Positions 33,291 to 46,275 are shown, numbered from the stretch's first letter. The stretch is DNA of 64,000 nucleotides from Odobenus rosmarus divergens (GCF_000321225.1 NW_004450465.1:1-64000), one strand, 5' to 3'. Notes: a model not told the origin generated them from the sequence alone. Numbers and translations are program-made.

Positions 33291-34813
33291 CTGTAGATGT
33301 ATGTTTCACAACCTTTTATCTGCATCCGATGTATCAGGTGGTCTTCATGGTTGGAGAACAGAGACTGAAATTACACATGGACTTAATGTCATCTCTGCCA
33401 GTAACTTACATATATCACTTTGCCTCAAAACCTATTGTCTGGAATTAGTCACAGAGCCCTGCCCACTTACAAGCAGGTGGAAAAGTGAAATCCAGCCACG
33501 TATCTAGAAGGAGAAAAGAACTGCATATGGGTAAACAACAAACCTTTCTAACAATAATTCCTCTTACTAGTACTACCTAGTAGATGGAAAATGAATTGGT
33601 CATTTTAAACTACAGAGAAGCAATTTTAAAGCAGCAAAATGTTGCACATATTAAATCACTTTGCAATGCAAATGTATCCAATAATATATATCCAAGTTGG
33701 TGTTATGCCCCTGCAAGGGAATGCATGTCTACTACACCTTGGGATAGGTTTTGATAATTCCTTCTTGAAAAGTGTGTGTGGATTCAGTCAAGTAATACAT
33801 ACCCATCTATGGTTTTAACTTCATAGCTTCTTTATCAAAGATAGAATGATTTACTTCATAACTTGCCTATGTTTGAGGCTTAACTCCGAATTTTATTTAC
33901 ATGTGTGTGTATTTCATTTAGTTCTTCAAAAATATGCAAAACTATTTAATGCAGTCTCTCAAGAAAATTCACGCAAGTATATTCTTAGAAATGTGTTAAC
34001 AACTTAATCACAGAATGTGCAGTGGGTTGCTCTGAATGCCTACTTGAAGGGATAATATGTTTGAAAGTATAACGTCAGTTCCAATTTTTTATTTAGAACT
34101 TTCTTTATGTTCTTAACTTCATAACTGTACTTATTTAAGAAGAGCGCAGGAGGGTATTTAGGAAATCAGCACAATTTAAAACCCCTGTACAGAAGCCAAG
34201 CTGATTGGCACTGCATATTCTTTTATTCTGCATGGGCAGCAGTTTTGTATTTCTCTAATATTTGTAATAAAAACAAAGCTACAGGAAAAGCCAGGGATTA
34301 AATATAAAAGTTTTGAAAGGCACAATCCTCATCACAAAAGAAAAGTGATGTGGAAGGAACACAAACCATGAAAACTAATTACTTCACATTATCACCAGTT
34401 GAGTTTTTCTAACACAGGAAGACTAGCTAAAGGCAGATGATGAGTATATAAGGAAGTAATAGACTGTCTTCTTGGCCTACATTACTCACAGGCAATTTGT
34501 AATTCCTGTTAACCCTCACATTTACTTCAGATTTTCCATACCCATGAGGGATTTTCAAGACCACCTGTGTAGTATCAACTTTGAACTTCTATCCCACTCT
34601 CATTTTATTCCTCAGAGGCATGCTCTCAGATTAAGTTACTGTAACTAACAACAACAACAAAAAAATGCCACTCATTCTAATGACAGTCAAGAACCCACAC
34701 AAGCTAACATCACATTAATGTAGCACAGTCTGGCCATTCTCATTTTCTCTCAAAATTATTTGTCATTGCTGGACCAGGTAACCTTTCCAGGAGAATAAAT
34801 TATTTTAGGAAGG
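33291..34813. other. Unassigned, repeat-poor DNA
   Basis: No recognisable repeat over 1.5 kb. The part 34100-34400 has the mixed, low-CpG composition often seen in conserved non-coding DNA, but conservation cannot be judged from one sequence. Confidence 0.45.
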
Positions 34814-34830
34814 CAAGTCTGTGTTTTGTT

Positions 34831-35053
34831 TCTTTCTTTAAGATTTATTTATTTATTTTAGAGAGAGTGTATGAGCAGGGGGAGGGGCAGAGGGAGAGGG
34901 AGGAAGGAAGAGGGAGAGAGAGAGAATCTCAATCAGACTCCCTGCTGACGGGGAGCCTTCTGCAGAGTTCCATCTCACGATCTGATCCGGAGATCATGAC
35001 CTGAGCTGAAATCAAAAGTCGGATGCTCAACTGACTGAGCCACCCAGGTGCCT
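34831..35053 (-). mobile_element. Can-SINE, older type, extended AG-rich tract
   Basis: Minus-strand copy with an enlarged purine tract (34863-34924, ggaggaaggaagagggagag). The head complement ends at 35053. Flanks 'caagtctgtgtttt' (34814-) and 'caagtcaggttttt' (35054-) fit a diverged duplication. Confidence 0.93.
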
Positions 35054-35060
35054 CAAGTCA

Positions 35061-35591
35061 GGTTTTTTAAATTTATATAAAGAACCTCAGGCATGAGGAT
35101 TTAATAAGGTAAGATGTTGCTTTAGAAATCTTTGCTAGTGACCTCCCAGGATGCCAGCCCATCTTTAAAGAGGGCTAGTGCCACACCCTAAGCCACCAGT
35201 CCTGGGCACAGGTGTCCCAATGTTATTAGTACAGGTATTACGTAGAATGAGAGATGTTCTAGTGCGTGCTCTAGAAATCTGTTTAATGTAAACATCTTCT
35301 GAGACCATGGTCATGTTCCTGGGATTTCCCTGATGGAGAAATTTTTAATCTATCTGCTGTTAGCCACTCAAAGATCCTCAGTCAATTCACCAAAGATCTT
35401 CTGGAAAATCAGAAGGGTGTCAATGAGGTTCTTTGGGGAATGTGTCTTGTTCAGTCATGAATCCCTGGAAACGCTGAGACCCTTTGCTGAAAGGTATTCA
35501 AAGTATAAGATAGATTACTACTGTACTTGAAGAATGACTATCTTAAGTACAAAGTACTTTGCAGATAGATATTACCAAGAAGAGAGCTTTT
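35061..35591. other. Unassigned DNA
   Basis: No recognisable repeat. The 65-codon ORF 35333-35530 is not recognised as a gene. Confidence 0.45.
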
Positions 35592-35600
35592 CACCATTCT

Positions 35601-35796
35601 TTTTTTTTTTTTTTAAAGATTTTATTTATTTATTTGAGAGAGAGAATGAGATAGAGAGCATGAGAGGGGGGAGGGTCCGAGGGAGAAGCAGACTCACTGC
35701 TGAGCAGGAAGCCCGATGCAGGACTCGATCCCAGGACTCCAGGATCATGACCTGAGCCGAAGGCAGTCGCTTAACCAACTGAGCCACCCAGGCGCC
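35601..35796 (-). mobile_element. Can-SINE, young type, with TSD
   Basis: Full-length minus-strand copy. The repeated flank is caccattct at 35592-35600 and 35797-35805, followed on both sides by a T-run. Confidence 0.96.
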
Positions 35797-35897
35797 CACC
35801 ATTCTTTTTTTTCTTGCTCACTTTCATCCAAACAAGTTTTACCAGACTGCTTCTTGTGTTGCTAAGGTCTGCAAAATTCATAATTCTTCTTTACGGG

Positions 35898-36281
35898 TGT
35901 GATGGTCAGTGTGCTGTGTCAACTTGGCTAGGCTACCGTCCCCAGGGATTCAAGCAAACACTAATAGAGGTGTTGCTATGGAAATATTTTGTACATGGGA
36001 TGTAACTATAATCAACTGACTTTAGGAAGGGAGATTATCCTAGAAAATCTTGGTGGACCCGATTCAATGAGTTGAAAAGCTTTGAGTGGAACTGAGGCTT
36101 CCCTGAAGAAGCAATTTCCTCTTGTGGGCCGCAAATTTCCTCTGTGCCCAAATGTTCCAGCCCACCCTTCCTAATGATCTGCCCTATGGATTTTGGACTC
36201 ATCTAGTTGGTCTCCACAATACATTTCTTAATATACATCTCCTACTGGTTCTGCTTCTCTCCTTGAACTCCAGTTGGTACA
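35898..36281 (+). mobile_element. MLT2-like ERVL LTR
   Basis: Starts tgtgatggtcagtgtgctgt and passes 'gtgtcaacttggctaggcta' and a degenerate promoter half to 'cctactggttctgcttctct' near the 3' end. This is the order of MLT2-type LTRs as I remember it. Flanks acggg (35893-35897) and agggg (36282-36286) match at 4 of 5 bases, fitting an old 5-bp duplication. Solo LTR. Confidence 0.72.
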
Positions 36282-39200
36282 AGGGGTAACATACCCAGGA
36301 AGGCCCGTGCCAGCGTTTGGACTAGATCTTAGGCTCCTCAGAAAAACCTCACTCTACATGCTGGGAGCGCTGCATTGTGAGAAGTTTCTGTTATTAATAG
36401 TTCACAAAACTGCTATTTATAGACTGAACAGCTACACAGAAATATCAGGCACCGACTTGCTCCCTCTGACCGTGTAAGGCTGGAGGCAAACAAGAGGACA
36501 AGGGCAATCTTTTGGAACTGGTCTAGGCATTCGAGGGCAGCAAACGTCTCCATTTAAACCTGAAAGACAGCACTTTAGCGCTGTGACATACTCCGCCTTT
36601 TCATAGCTTGACAAATCTAGAGTCTGTACCTTTTCCCAAGGGGAGAGGAGTTTGCCTGCTTAATTACAAGGCAAATCAAAGCCCTTATTAGTTTATTGTA
36701 GAGTCTGCAACAAGAGAAAATATTTCATCAGATTTTTGTACTCTACTTCTTAAAAAAGCTCTCAAAATTTTCATCAGCAGTATCATGGTATATTATCAAA
36801 TTTTAGATTTTGGAATAACCTGAAACACTGCAGCTGATCAACGCACGATGCATTCTATGTGCCTGATCACCTGCCAGAATGCCTGAGCTGTGCATGAACA
36901 GCATTAGGGGCTCAGCTTTCCAGATGGGGAGATGTGAAGAATATGGCTGCCACATCACAATATTTCATTTTAAGGCATTATTATATCTTACCCAAGTTTG
37001 AGTTTTCTTTATAATCTTTTCCAAGAGATAAATGAGTTTTGCCAAATCAATCATTATGCTTCTTTTTCTAAGACAATAATCATTATTTGACCATCATTTC
37101 TTCTTTGAGCTTTGGGTACCAGGAAATTTCAGAATAAAATTCAGCTTCCGAATATGCCTATCTATCAGTTCAGATTTATCCTATTATTGTATTTTATAGT
37201 TCCCTTTTTGGTTTTAAATGTCCTCTCCATTTCAATGGTCACAAAAACAGAGCCTGAGTCCAGTACTTGGGCTCAGGCATCTGTTAGGGAGTCATTCCCG
37301 GAAGGAAGAGGGAGGGAACACGGCGAAGAGAAGAGGGTGATGAATAGTCGGAGCCTTCACAGCATCGCCGTGGTGGGCGGTGGGGCTCAGTTTATTCACA
37401 CCCTTAGGAGTATAGAGCATGCTCCCCGAAGTGCACTGAAGGATGAGATTGGCGCATTTATCCCATGAAAGAAACTCACAGATAAAGTAGACTTATCACT
37501 TAGGTAATACGCTAGCTCCTATCCACACTGATGGAGCCTCCTGGGTTATTTTGCTGTGGCCAAGGCTTCAGAGGAGGCACTTAGCCTTGAGGCAGGATAC
37601 TCCACGTGCCAGGTAAGTCTGATGCCGCCCTGCTGCTGAACTCAGGTAGGCCGAGGAGACAGACGCACGGCCCCAGGGGCGTCTGCTCAGTCATATCATG
37701 TGTGTGCCTTTTGGTACAGCACTTCCTGGTGAGGAGAAGAAACAATTCAGACACACACCTGCACAAATGCACACACACATCAAGTCCTTACTTACAAGTA
37801 CCCGCTGCAAGCTTTCCCTTATTGTGGGAGTACCAACTTGAGTTTGGGTCTATAATTCTAAAGAAGAGGAAGGAATGAGTTGAAGGAGACATTTTTATAA
37901 ACACAAAGTGAAATAAATGCACGGAAAAGTGTTTGGATGCACGCACTGTTCAGTAGTTGCCCTGGAATGAAATTTACATTCTCTGCAAAGGCTTTACATG
38001 AATTAGCTAAAAACATTGCTTCTTATTTCATGGAGGTAACAGAAGCAATCAGCAGATTTCCTTTGAAATCCTTCTCCCACCAACAATCTACCCACTCACA
38101 GGCTTGTGTGAGCACATACCCTGCCTTCCCTCTCAGGACATCGAGGAACTGTCTGTGCTCGCGTACAGGACAAACCTACCCCTTTCCATCCATTCTTTTC
38201 CACCCGCTCTACTGCGCTTCCCTCTCTCTTGAATCATTACTCTTCGATTAAAAAAAAAAAAAAAAGGCATCCAGATTTTCCATTAAAGGGAACACCAAAA
38301 CAAATAAACCTTGGCTTGCTTTCACCCCTGCACTCACTGCTTAGTGTCTCAGTTTCTCCTTACTACGAAATTTCTTAAATGATTAATACATGCTTCCTGT
38401 TTTCTCCTTCTTCTTCCTTGAATCCCTGCCAGTTACCCAGTCACAACCACTCCACTAAAAAGGCCTCCATGTTACTAAGGGCAGCTTCCCAGTTCTCACC
38501 TCTCGCTGGCTTTCCTCAGGTTGGACACCGGGAATCCCTGCTTCTTACCACTCAGCTCCCAGGGCACCCCCACCCTCTCTTACTTTTCCTCCTACTTCAC
38601 TGGCCACTCCTTTTCTCAGGGCACGCTCCCACATTGTTAAGGTGAGAGGAGCTGACTGAAAACAACGACAGAACTTAAACACTTCCACGAAAAGCTAGGT
38701 AAAGGAGTAAACAGAGAGAGAATATGGGATCTGGGACAGTTGACAGCAGGGGGTTCTTTATGTGGTGGGAAAGGTGTACTTCCAGATCTCTGCAACGTAG
38801 ACGACAAACTTAACTCTCAGCCTTCCTTAAATGCGGGGACACTGCATTCCTAAAGATGCCCAGGGAATAAGGAGGGCAAGTAGATTAAAATAACAACACC
38901 AACAGTAATAATAGCAGTTTAAAAATGCATATTTATTATATAATACAATTAATTAATATAAATCCTTTATATAACCAATATATATATGAATATGTAAGAA
39001 GCCAACAAAAATTTCTTAAAACTCTTCTCTGGCTTTCTCTTGTAAATTTCTCTGGTACATTTCTGGCATGCATCGGATAGAAGTCTAAAAGACAACTTGC
39101 CTATAATCACTAAAGAAGGTGTGCATGCGTGGTGGGAGAGGAAATTACATATTACAGAAGTCAAGGCCATCAGTGTGGAACTTAAACAAAGATAATTAAT

Positions 39201-41019
39201 TAGGGGTTTCAAAATCTCAAAATCCATCCTCAAAATCATTGAGATAGATAAAGAGTAAGAGTAGTCAGAGGTGCAGGACAGGAAGAAAAAAACCTACGTG
39301 TCTATTCAGATAGAAAAAAAATAGTGTCAGAGACCCTAATGAGAAGACTGAAGTGCTCAGAGCAAAAAGTATCTTGCATCTCCACAAGCTGCCTGGCACA
39401 ATGAAGGAAGAATATCTGAGCAATGCTCTGGAGAAGGAAGGATGAACTTCCCATAAATGAAATGTATTTGCCACAATGTATTTCAAGCTGTTTCTGTACA
39501 AAGTGTCAAAAATACATATGTATCCAGCAGGCATATTTCCGTTCGATACATTCTCAGCCCACAAGTTACAAAAATTAATTGCTAGGACAGTTCCATATGA
39601 TTAGGACATCTGCTAAAAGACTTCCCCCAAGCAGATTCAGGGAAATACAATTAAAGAAACATGTGGAATGTTTGGAGCCCTTTTTATGAGTTCCTAGTTT
39701 AGCTAAACTTCAACAACAGCTGTCGGAGTCAGGTAAAACATTGCCAAATTATATTCACATTCACCCACTGACCAGCAGCACAAACTGTTATTAAGATTCA
39801 AAGCCACATATTTCTGGGCAAGATTTTGCCCAGTGCAAGGAGATCTCTCTGAAGGAGACAGAAAACAACAGGAAGTATTTCAGTGCTGACCTCAGGGTTC
39901 AGAAGAGAAGCACCTGGTTTGGTGGAGGCAGCTGCCAAAGCCCCTCCGAGTGTTGCCCAGCCCCGGCCGTGTGAGCTCACACTGGAACCAGCCACTTCCC
40001 CTAAAGGAAGAGTCTCACTGACTTGGAATATTGAGGAAACTAGACTTCCCTTGGAAGGCAGAAGCAGTTTTCCCTCCATAGACATTCTACCAGACTACAG
40101 TTCCCAGACAAAGGTTTTTAAGCATTCTATTATAATGCTTAATTTTTAAGGACATAGCAATCTGAGCATATCACTGATACCAAAGATAATCTCCAATGTG
40201 AGAAAATGTGTTATCATTCTTTTGTAACTACTGAAAAAACAGCACTGCATTCCAAACAAGAAAGTGTAGCATGTATAGGAAAAATCTTGGAAAACTATTA
40301 TGGGAATCAGTTTTCGTAATTTGTTTTTCTAGTGATCTGCCTATCTCCTTTGACCTTTAGTTCTCAACCAAATGTTGGACTTGCTTTTTGCCAAGGCATG
40401 GAAAAGATTTGTGTTTTCAATTTAGTGTCCATTCACACTGGTTAGTCTAAAAACTCTAAACAAATATAGATTTTAGGTAGTTATATTCATAAACATTTTC
40501 TTGTAAATGGGTTATACATGTCATAAGAGAAACAAAGTATCGCAGAATGGGGGGAAGGGGACAGAGGAAGGGAAATTGCTCCATCAATCAGCCTTCCATA
40601 CTATCCAGAGAGGATGTATGATTGGTTATGGAAACATGAGAGATTTCTGTCTAGCACTTGCCTAAACCAGTGTAATGGGTGTGTTTCTTAAGACTGGTAG
40701 TGGATAGAGACAGTGCTTGAGGGATCTCTTTGTCACTGTGGGATGCACACCAAGTTTCTACTACTATACTTAAGCCAGCACCAGACCTGAATAACTAGAT
40801 TTTTCTTTGTTCCCTTTGCATTTTTCCCCCTGATCATTGTACTCTGTCTCACCTCATAGCAAGCATTAGAGAGACTGAGAAACAAGTGTGAGCACATGAA
40901 GAATGAGACATAATATTTCCTTACAGAGAATTAATTTCTTAAATAATTAATCCCACAGAATGACCTTCCTGAGTCCTTGACACATTGCAGAAATATCCCC
41001 TTGGATAGTGCATAGTCAG
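36282..41019. other. Repeat-poor unassigned block (about 4.7 kb)
   Basis: I find no SINE, LINE, LTR or DNA transposon, only a short CA-rich patch (37752-37778), an A17-type run near 38249-38264 and AT-rich sequence at 38925-38995. ORFs reach 118 codons (37112-37468, plus) and 104 codons (37937-38251, plus), but their translations show no family or splice-bounded exon pattern that I recognise. GC and CpG content are slightly higher around 37250-37700 and 39900-39980. Confidence 0.5.
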
Positions 41020-41047
41020 ATATTTATATTTATATTTATATTTATAT
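41020..41047. repeat. (TTTATA)n low-complexity repeat
   Basis: Four to five hexamer-like units of atttat type. Confidence 0.9.
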
Positions 41048-41059
41048 ATTTCTGGATTC

Positions 41060-41331
41060 AGTTTGCTTTTCGTTGTTCATTTTTTTGAGTTTTTGTTCAT
41101 GAGTTTTTTGTTTTGTTCATATAGTGTTGTCTGTAGTATTCTTTTCTTGTGATGTCTTTGTTCTGCTCTAATACAGTAAAACTAGCCTCAGAGGATGATT
41201 TGGGAGCCCATTCTATTTTCTTTATTTTAACCTCTTCTTTAAAAAAAAAAAAAAGGAGTTTGTGTTGAGTTTGGTATTATTTCTTCCTTAAATGCTTGGT
41301 AGAATTGACAAGTGAAGCCATCTAAACCTAT

Positions 41332-41362
<31 letters not shown>

Positions 41363-41390
41363 ATTTTTTATTACTCTTTCTTTGAGCAGC
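41060..41390 (-). mobile_element. Old L1M ORF2 fragment, antisense
   Basis: 'tcttttcttgtgatgtcttt', 'aaaactagcctcagaggatg' and 'aatgcttggtagaattgaca' followed by 'gtgaagccatctaaacct' is the complement of the L1 reverse-transcriptase region. An A14 run at 41239-41252 and a (TGA)10 microsatellite at 41332-41361 interrupt it. Confidence 0.75.
41332..41361. repeat. (TGA)10 microsatellite
   Basis: Perfect trinucleotide run of ten units inside the antisense L1 ORF2 fragment. The Met-only start of the 61-codon ORF at 41331 is just this repeat. Confidence 0.97.
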
Positions 41391-42819
41391 ACAGCTGGTA
41401 AACCCTATCCTTCCTTGGCCCTCAGATTCTATAAAGAAACAAATTTCTTTATAGAACATGAATTTTCTTTTATTATTTACTGGTTGAGGTGGCTTGAATG
41501 GACCTCTGCCTCATAATCCTTTAAAAAGTAAGTAATAATGCAAATAAGTTGCCAACTATATTTTCTAAGGATCCATCTATGCTTTTGTCCAGGTATAATT
41601 TTTATCTGACCTCTGAAGAGTTTTTATTTAAAATATGACAAATCCACTTTATTTAGTAAAAATTATGACTAAATATCTATTAAGTCATTACATAGGTTAA
41701 TCAGCAAAAATTCTAATGTTAGACTTACTTCGGGGCCCAAGGAAAATACTGGTAGATCTCCATTCTCTATCCCCTTTCTTACACACCGCAAATGACATTT
41801 CATATCTGCTACTCAGGGTGAATTGCCACACTCAGGATGCCTACAGATGGAGATCTTCCATATGGGTTTTCCTAATGTGGGGCCTGCTTCCTATTCTCTG
41901 TCTTCTGCCTTTGAGGTCATGTGGGACAGAGAGTTACAGCGATGAGCTGCCTCCTGGATGCCTGGCTTTCTCTGACAAACTCAGACAGAATAGTGGGTTT
42001 GCTTCTTTTTGTTGGTTGGTTGGTTGGTTGGTTTTCTCACTTGAACCATATCTTCCTCCCTCCCCTTCAATGCCTTTTCTTTTTCTCTCAAGTTTCCTTT
42101 GGGATCTCTTTACCCATTTTCCCAATACATATCAGGGATGGAAAGTTCTAGACTTTCCAACCGACCCAAGGAAAAGTATAGCAGAAAGGGTACTATTTGG
42201 TAGGCTGGTGATTCCATGATAACAATACTGCTATCACTGATGGGCAGAGAGAAATCTTTCAAGTGGTGGGTAAAGTATGAGTATCCCCAAGCATCATTTC
42301 AAAAGCAATCTCCTTTCTTGGTGCCCATTCCTTTAATATTTCACTATCATTTTTCATTATTATTCTAGGAAATCATCTGGATAAAAACAGTATGTTTATA
42401 GAAAGTCCCCTTGCTTTTACCCAATAAGGCTTTTGAAGTCATAGGCATAATAATGCTGTGAACTTGGACAGTGCCCTTATACCAAGGAATGCTAAGTGCT
42501 TTCAATAACCAAGTGCCAACTCACCAGCCTGCCTGGAATTCCTGCTAGTAGGCCCTTGCCCATTTCCTCCAATTTTTCTTTACCACAAAATAAGGGCATA
42601 AAACTGAGATGTCAATATGCATATAATTTATACTAGCGAATGCTATGTTATCTCTCTTCCGTTTTTAAAGTTTTCCCAGGCTCCTTCCTCACATCATTGT
42701 GTGACACTTTTTTTCCTCCGAATGCTTTAATGTTGAGTCATTAGAAATAGAATGTTAAATTGTTAAATTGATTATATATATATATATAAATTTTAATGCT
42801 TCCCCCATCATTAAAATCT
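41391..42819. other. Unassigned DNA with short tandem repeats
   Basis: Contains (TTGG)6 at 42010-42034 and (TA)n at 42772-42788. The 167-codon ORF 41716-42219 (plus) is the longest non-L1 ORF in this part, but part of it encodes the (TTGG)n run and it has no recognisable domain. I treat it as chance. Confidence 0.45.
42010..42034. repeat. (TTGG)6 microsatellite
   Basis: Perfect tetranucleotide run. Confidence 0.95.
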
Positions 42820-42907
42820 AATCTAACTATAGCACAACCTTTAAACCAGGAAATTGGCATTGATACAACCATAGAGCTTATTCAATATCACGAGTCATAT
42901 ATGCATT

Positions 42908-42932
42908 TGTGTATGTGTGTGTGTGTGTGTGT
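42908..42932. repeat. (TG)n microsatellite
   Basis: TG run with one TA interruption inside the L1 3' UTR. Confidence 0.93.
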
Positions 42933-44010
42933 AGCTCTCTGCAATTTCATCACATGTGTAGCTCTGTGTGACCATCGCCACAATTAGGATACTTACCTGG
43001 GCCATCACCACAGGGTTCCCTTGTCCTACCCCTTCATAGCCACATCTGCCTAACCCTTTGCAATGACTCATCTATTCTCCGTATCTATAATTAGTCACTT
43101 CACAGACATGTTATATAAGTGGACTCATGAATGAATCCACGGTATATATCCTTTTGAGATTGCTTTTTGCACTTAACATAATTTCCTTGAGGTTCATCCA
43201 AGTTATTGTCTGTTTCAGTAGCTCTTTCTTTGTTAGTGCTGAGTAGTATTCCATGACATGAATGTACCTACTGAAAGACCATCTGGGTTGTTTCCTGTTC
43301 TTGACTATTAGAAAGAAAAAAAAGGTGCCATAACATTCATGTACACATTTCTGCATAATTTGTAAAATTTCTCTGTAATATATGTCTTCTGTAATATATG
43401 TAGTAAGTCTATTGTTAGCATTAAAAGCAACTACCAAACTATTTTCCAGAGTAACCATACCATTGTACAATTCCAGAGGCAATAAATGTATGATCTAGTT
43501 TCTCTGCACCCTCTCCAGCATTTAGGGTAATCACTATTTTTTTTTTTTAATTTAGCTATTCTGAAGTTGTGTTGTGATATCTCCTTTTGGTTTTAACTTG
43601 CGTTTCTCTAGTGACAAATAATAATGGCAACAATGATGATGATGCTAGTCTTTTTCACAGCTCCTTCTTTGAGTATAGCTAGAAGACTGCCTTTCCTTGA
43701 CCCTCAGATGATGTTGAACATCTTTTCTGTGCTTATTTTTCATCTGTATGTTCTCTTTGTTAAATGTCTACATGTGCCTTCTGCCCACTTTTAATTGGGT
43801 TGTTTATTTATTAATGTTGAATTTTGAGTTCTTTATACATTCCAAATACAAATCCTTTTTTGTATGTGTGATTTGCAATTATTTCTCCAAGTCTATAATT
43901 GTCTCTTCATCCTATTGAAAGAGTCTTTCACAAAACAAAATTTTTAACTTTGATGAAGTCCAATCTAATAATTTTTCCTTTATGTTTTGGTGTTAAATCT
44001 AAGAACTCTT

Positions 44011-44197
44011 GGGCGCCTGGGTGGCTCAGTTGGTTAAGCGACTGCCTTCAGCTCAGGTCATGATCCTGGAGTCCCGGGATCGAGTCCCACATTGGGCTCC
44101 CTGCTCGGCGGGGACTCTGACCCTCTTCCCATTTGTGCTCTCTATCTCTCATTCTCTCTCTCTCAAATAAATAAATAAAATCTTTAAAAAAAATCTT
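44011..44197 (+). mobile_element. Can-SINE, young type, in antisense L1
   Basis: Sense copy starting gggcgcctgggtggctcag, with a slightly shortened CT-rich segment. The duplication aagaactctt is at 44001-44010 and 44198-44207. The L1 reads through it. Confidence 0.96.
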
Positions 44198-44751
44198 AAG
44201 AACTCTTTGCCTAACCCTAGGTCCCAAAGATTTTCTCTCATATTTTCCCTAGAGGTTTTATAGTTTTCTGCTTAATATTTAAGTCCCTGATCCATTTTTG
44301 AGACAATTTTTGTATGAAATGTGAGTTTTGGTTGAGATTCATATTTTCTCCATGGATGTCCAATTGCCCCAGCACCATTTATCAAAAAGGCTATCCCTTC
44401 TCCATTGAATTGTTTTTTGCTCTTTTGTTAAAAAGTAATTGGACATATATGTGTGGATGGATGTTTCTGGCTTCTATGTTCAGTTGATCTGTGAGTCTGC
44501 CCCTCCACTAGTTCTACACTATCTTGATGACTACAGTCTTAACATCAGGAAGACTGATTCACTTTATTCTTCTTTTTCAAAATTGTTTTTGCTATGCTAG
44601 GATGCATCACTTCTAAAGACAATAAAACAAATAAGAGAGAAGTCAAGTCTAGCAGCCATATGTACAGTAACAGAAAAAATCATGATATCAGTAAAAAAAA
44701 AGTTGATGTATATTATCTAAAGAAGTTTTAAAAGACTATTATTCCATTTCT

Positions 44752-44959
44752 TTTTTTTTTAAAGATTTTATTCATTTATTTGAGGGAGTGAGAAAATGAG
44801 AGAGAGAGAGCACGCACAAGCTGGGGGGAGAAGCAGAAGGAAAGGGAGAAGTCGACTCCTACCGAGCAGGGAGCCTGATGCGGGACTCGATCCCAGGACT
44901 GTGGAATCACGACCCGAGCCGAAGGCAGCTGCCCAACCGACTGAGCCACCCAAGCGCCC
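44752..44959 (-). mobile_element. Can-SINE with perfect 16-bp TSD
   Basis: Minus-strand copy flanked by ctattattccatttct at 44736-44751 and 44960-44975. Several private changes in the body. Confidence 0.97.
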
Positions 44960-44969
44960 CTATTATTCC

Positions 44970-45070
44970 ATTTCTAAGAATTTATTGCAAGGAAATAATC
45001 AGAAAACTCTATTAAGTCGTATGCCTAATAATATAGAAACCCCTAACAGCGGCTTCTAATAGCCCAAATT
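44970..45070 (+). mobile_element. Short old L1M ORF2 fragment
   Basis: 'aagaatttattgcaaggaaa' followed by 'taatcagaaaactc' matches a conserved ORF2 stretch of old L1s, and 'cggcttctaatagccc' fits the next part. Small and diverged. It probably continues leftwards of the Can-SINE. Confidence 0.45.
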
Positions 45071-45270
45071 TTGAGTCAAACTCTAACAGATCAGAATTAC
45101 ACAAGTGTGGTCTGCTTTTTATTGTTGGCCTGAAAACTGGTTTTTAGTGAGTCTATGACAGGATAGGGTAAAGAACTGAGAATAAGCGTTAAACTTATAA
45201 TTTATAACAATTTGGCAAGGTAATTTCATATCTGTTGAACTTCATAATTTAAAAAAATAGAAGCTTATAT

Positions 45271-45464
45271 ATACTTTTAAAGATTTTATTTATTTATTTG
45301 AGAGGGAGAGTGAGTGAGAGAGAGAGAGAGAGAGCATGAGTGGGGGAGCAGCAGAGGGAGAGGGAGAAGCAGACTCCCTGCTGAGCAGGGCGCCCATGCG
45401 GGCTCGATCCCTGGAATCCGGGATCATAACCTGAGCCGAAGGCAGATGCTTAATCAACTGAGCC
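45271..45464 (-). mobile_element. Can-SINE, head-truncated, with TSD
   Basis: Minus-strand copy that ends at 'caactgagcc', lacking the last bases of the tRNA head. The flanking duplication agaagctta is at 45259-45267 and 45465-45473, so the truncation existed at insertion. Confidence 0.95.
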
Positions 45465-45476
45465 AGAAGCTTACAT

Positions 45477-46104
45477 TTTATGCCCTTTTTATCATTTTCT
45501 TTTCTTAGTCATTCATTTTTATTGCCATTTAACTTGTCACAAAAGTAATGATCCACTACAGATTGGAAATTTTTAAAAAATTGGTCCTTTATCACAGATA
45601 GTTTCAGAAGCAGTGATTGGACCAGTGCTTCCTAGCCTATATCACTCCGTAGCACAGATTTTTAAAAAGTTGATATTTGTATGGGGCCCTGGGGTAAAGT
45701 CAAGGGCATTTACTTGCTTCCCAACTGGGTTTGGATGAAAAATACATATATACTTATACCACATATTTATGATAAGAAAAGCATAGTTCAAAACAGGGAA
45801 GAAATTCGTTATTGAGCCACATAAAATATTTTCCAATATTTTTAAAATGAGAAATCTGAACTTGTTTCTGTGAAGGTGATTCTTTGCGTCAGGACATAAA
45901 AGTTGAATTTATATTTAAGGAATCTAACAAGTGTTCTTTTCCTTCCCTCAACAAATAAAACCTTGACATTTTTTGTTTGAGAGTGCTAATGGATTTTTAA
46001 TCCAAATAGACAGTTTTCATGTCAAGTATTTCAAAGTATCCAGGATACTCTAATTTTCAGAATGATCATACATTGTCAGAGCAGTCCTGTTGCAATGCCT
46101 TGAG
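45477..46104. other. Unassigned AT-rich DNA
   Basis: No gene or clear repeat is seen. Confidence 0.45.
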
Positions 46105-46275
46105 GCACATCATAAGGAATACTATCAATGATATTGTAACAGGGATGTAATGGGACTGAGGGGAGCTACAGTGGTGGTGAATGTAGCATAATATATAAAC
46201 TTGTCAAATCACCAACTTGTACACCTGAAACTGATGTAACATTGTATGTCAACTATATTCTGAATTAAAAAGAGA
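46105..46275 (+). mobile_element. L1 3' end (L1MA/MB-type), second copy
   Basis: 'tgatattgtaacagggatgt', 'gcataatatataaacttgtc', 'ttgtacacctgaaactgatg' and 'gtcaactatattctgaatta' match the L1 3' end seen at 16322-16556. 5' truncated to about 170 bp. Confidence 0.8.

Larger units (their letters stand above)
42820..44620 (-). mobile_element. L1MB/MC-type LINE, antisense: 3' UTR plus ORF2 C-terminal half
   Basis: Left part 42830-43110 is the complement of an L1M 3' UTR ('aaaccaggaaattggcattg', 'aatttcatcacatgtgtagc'). From 43110 on it is the complement of ORF2. The minus ORF 43111-43482 contains HVMEYYSALTKKELLKQT, the well-known L1 ORF2 C-terminal segment. Later landmarks are 'gatgaagtccaatctaataa' (43953) and 'gccccagcaccatttatc' (44366). 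A (TG)n lies at 42908-42932 and a Can-SINE at 44011-44197. Confidence 0.9.

Noticed and set aside
37112..37468. 118-codon ORF in the repeat-poor block
   Set aside because: Starts with an apparent hydrophobic stretch, but the rest shows no family resemblance, and overlapping frames are open nearby. Not enough to call a gene without transcript or conservation data.
41716..42219. 167-codon plus-strand ORF
   Set aside because: No recognisable domain, spans a (TTGG)n repeat that is also open in other frames, and no splice or promoter context supports it. Treated as chance.
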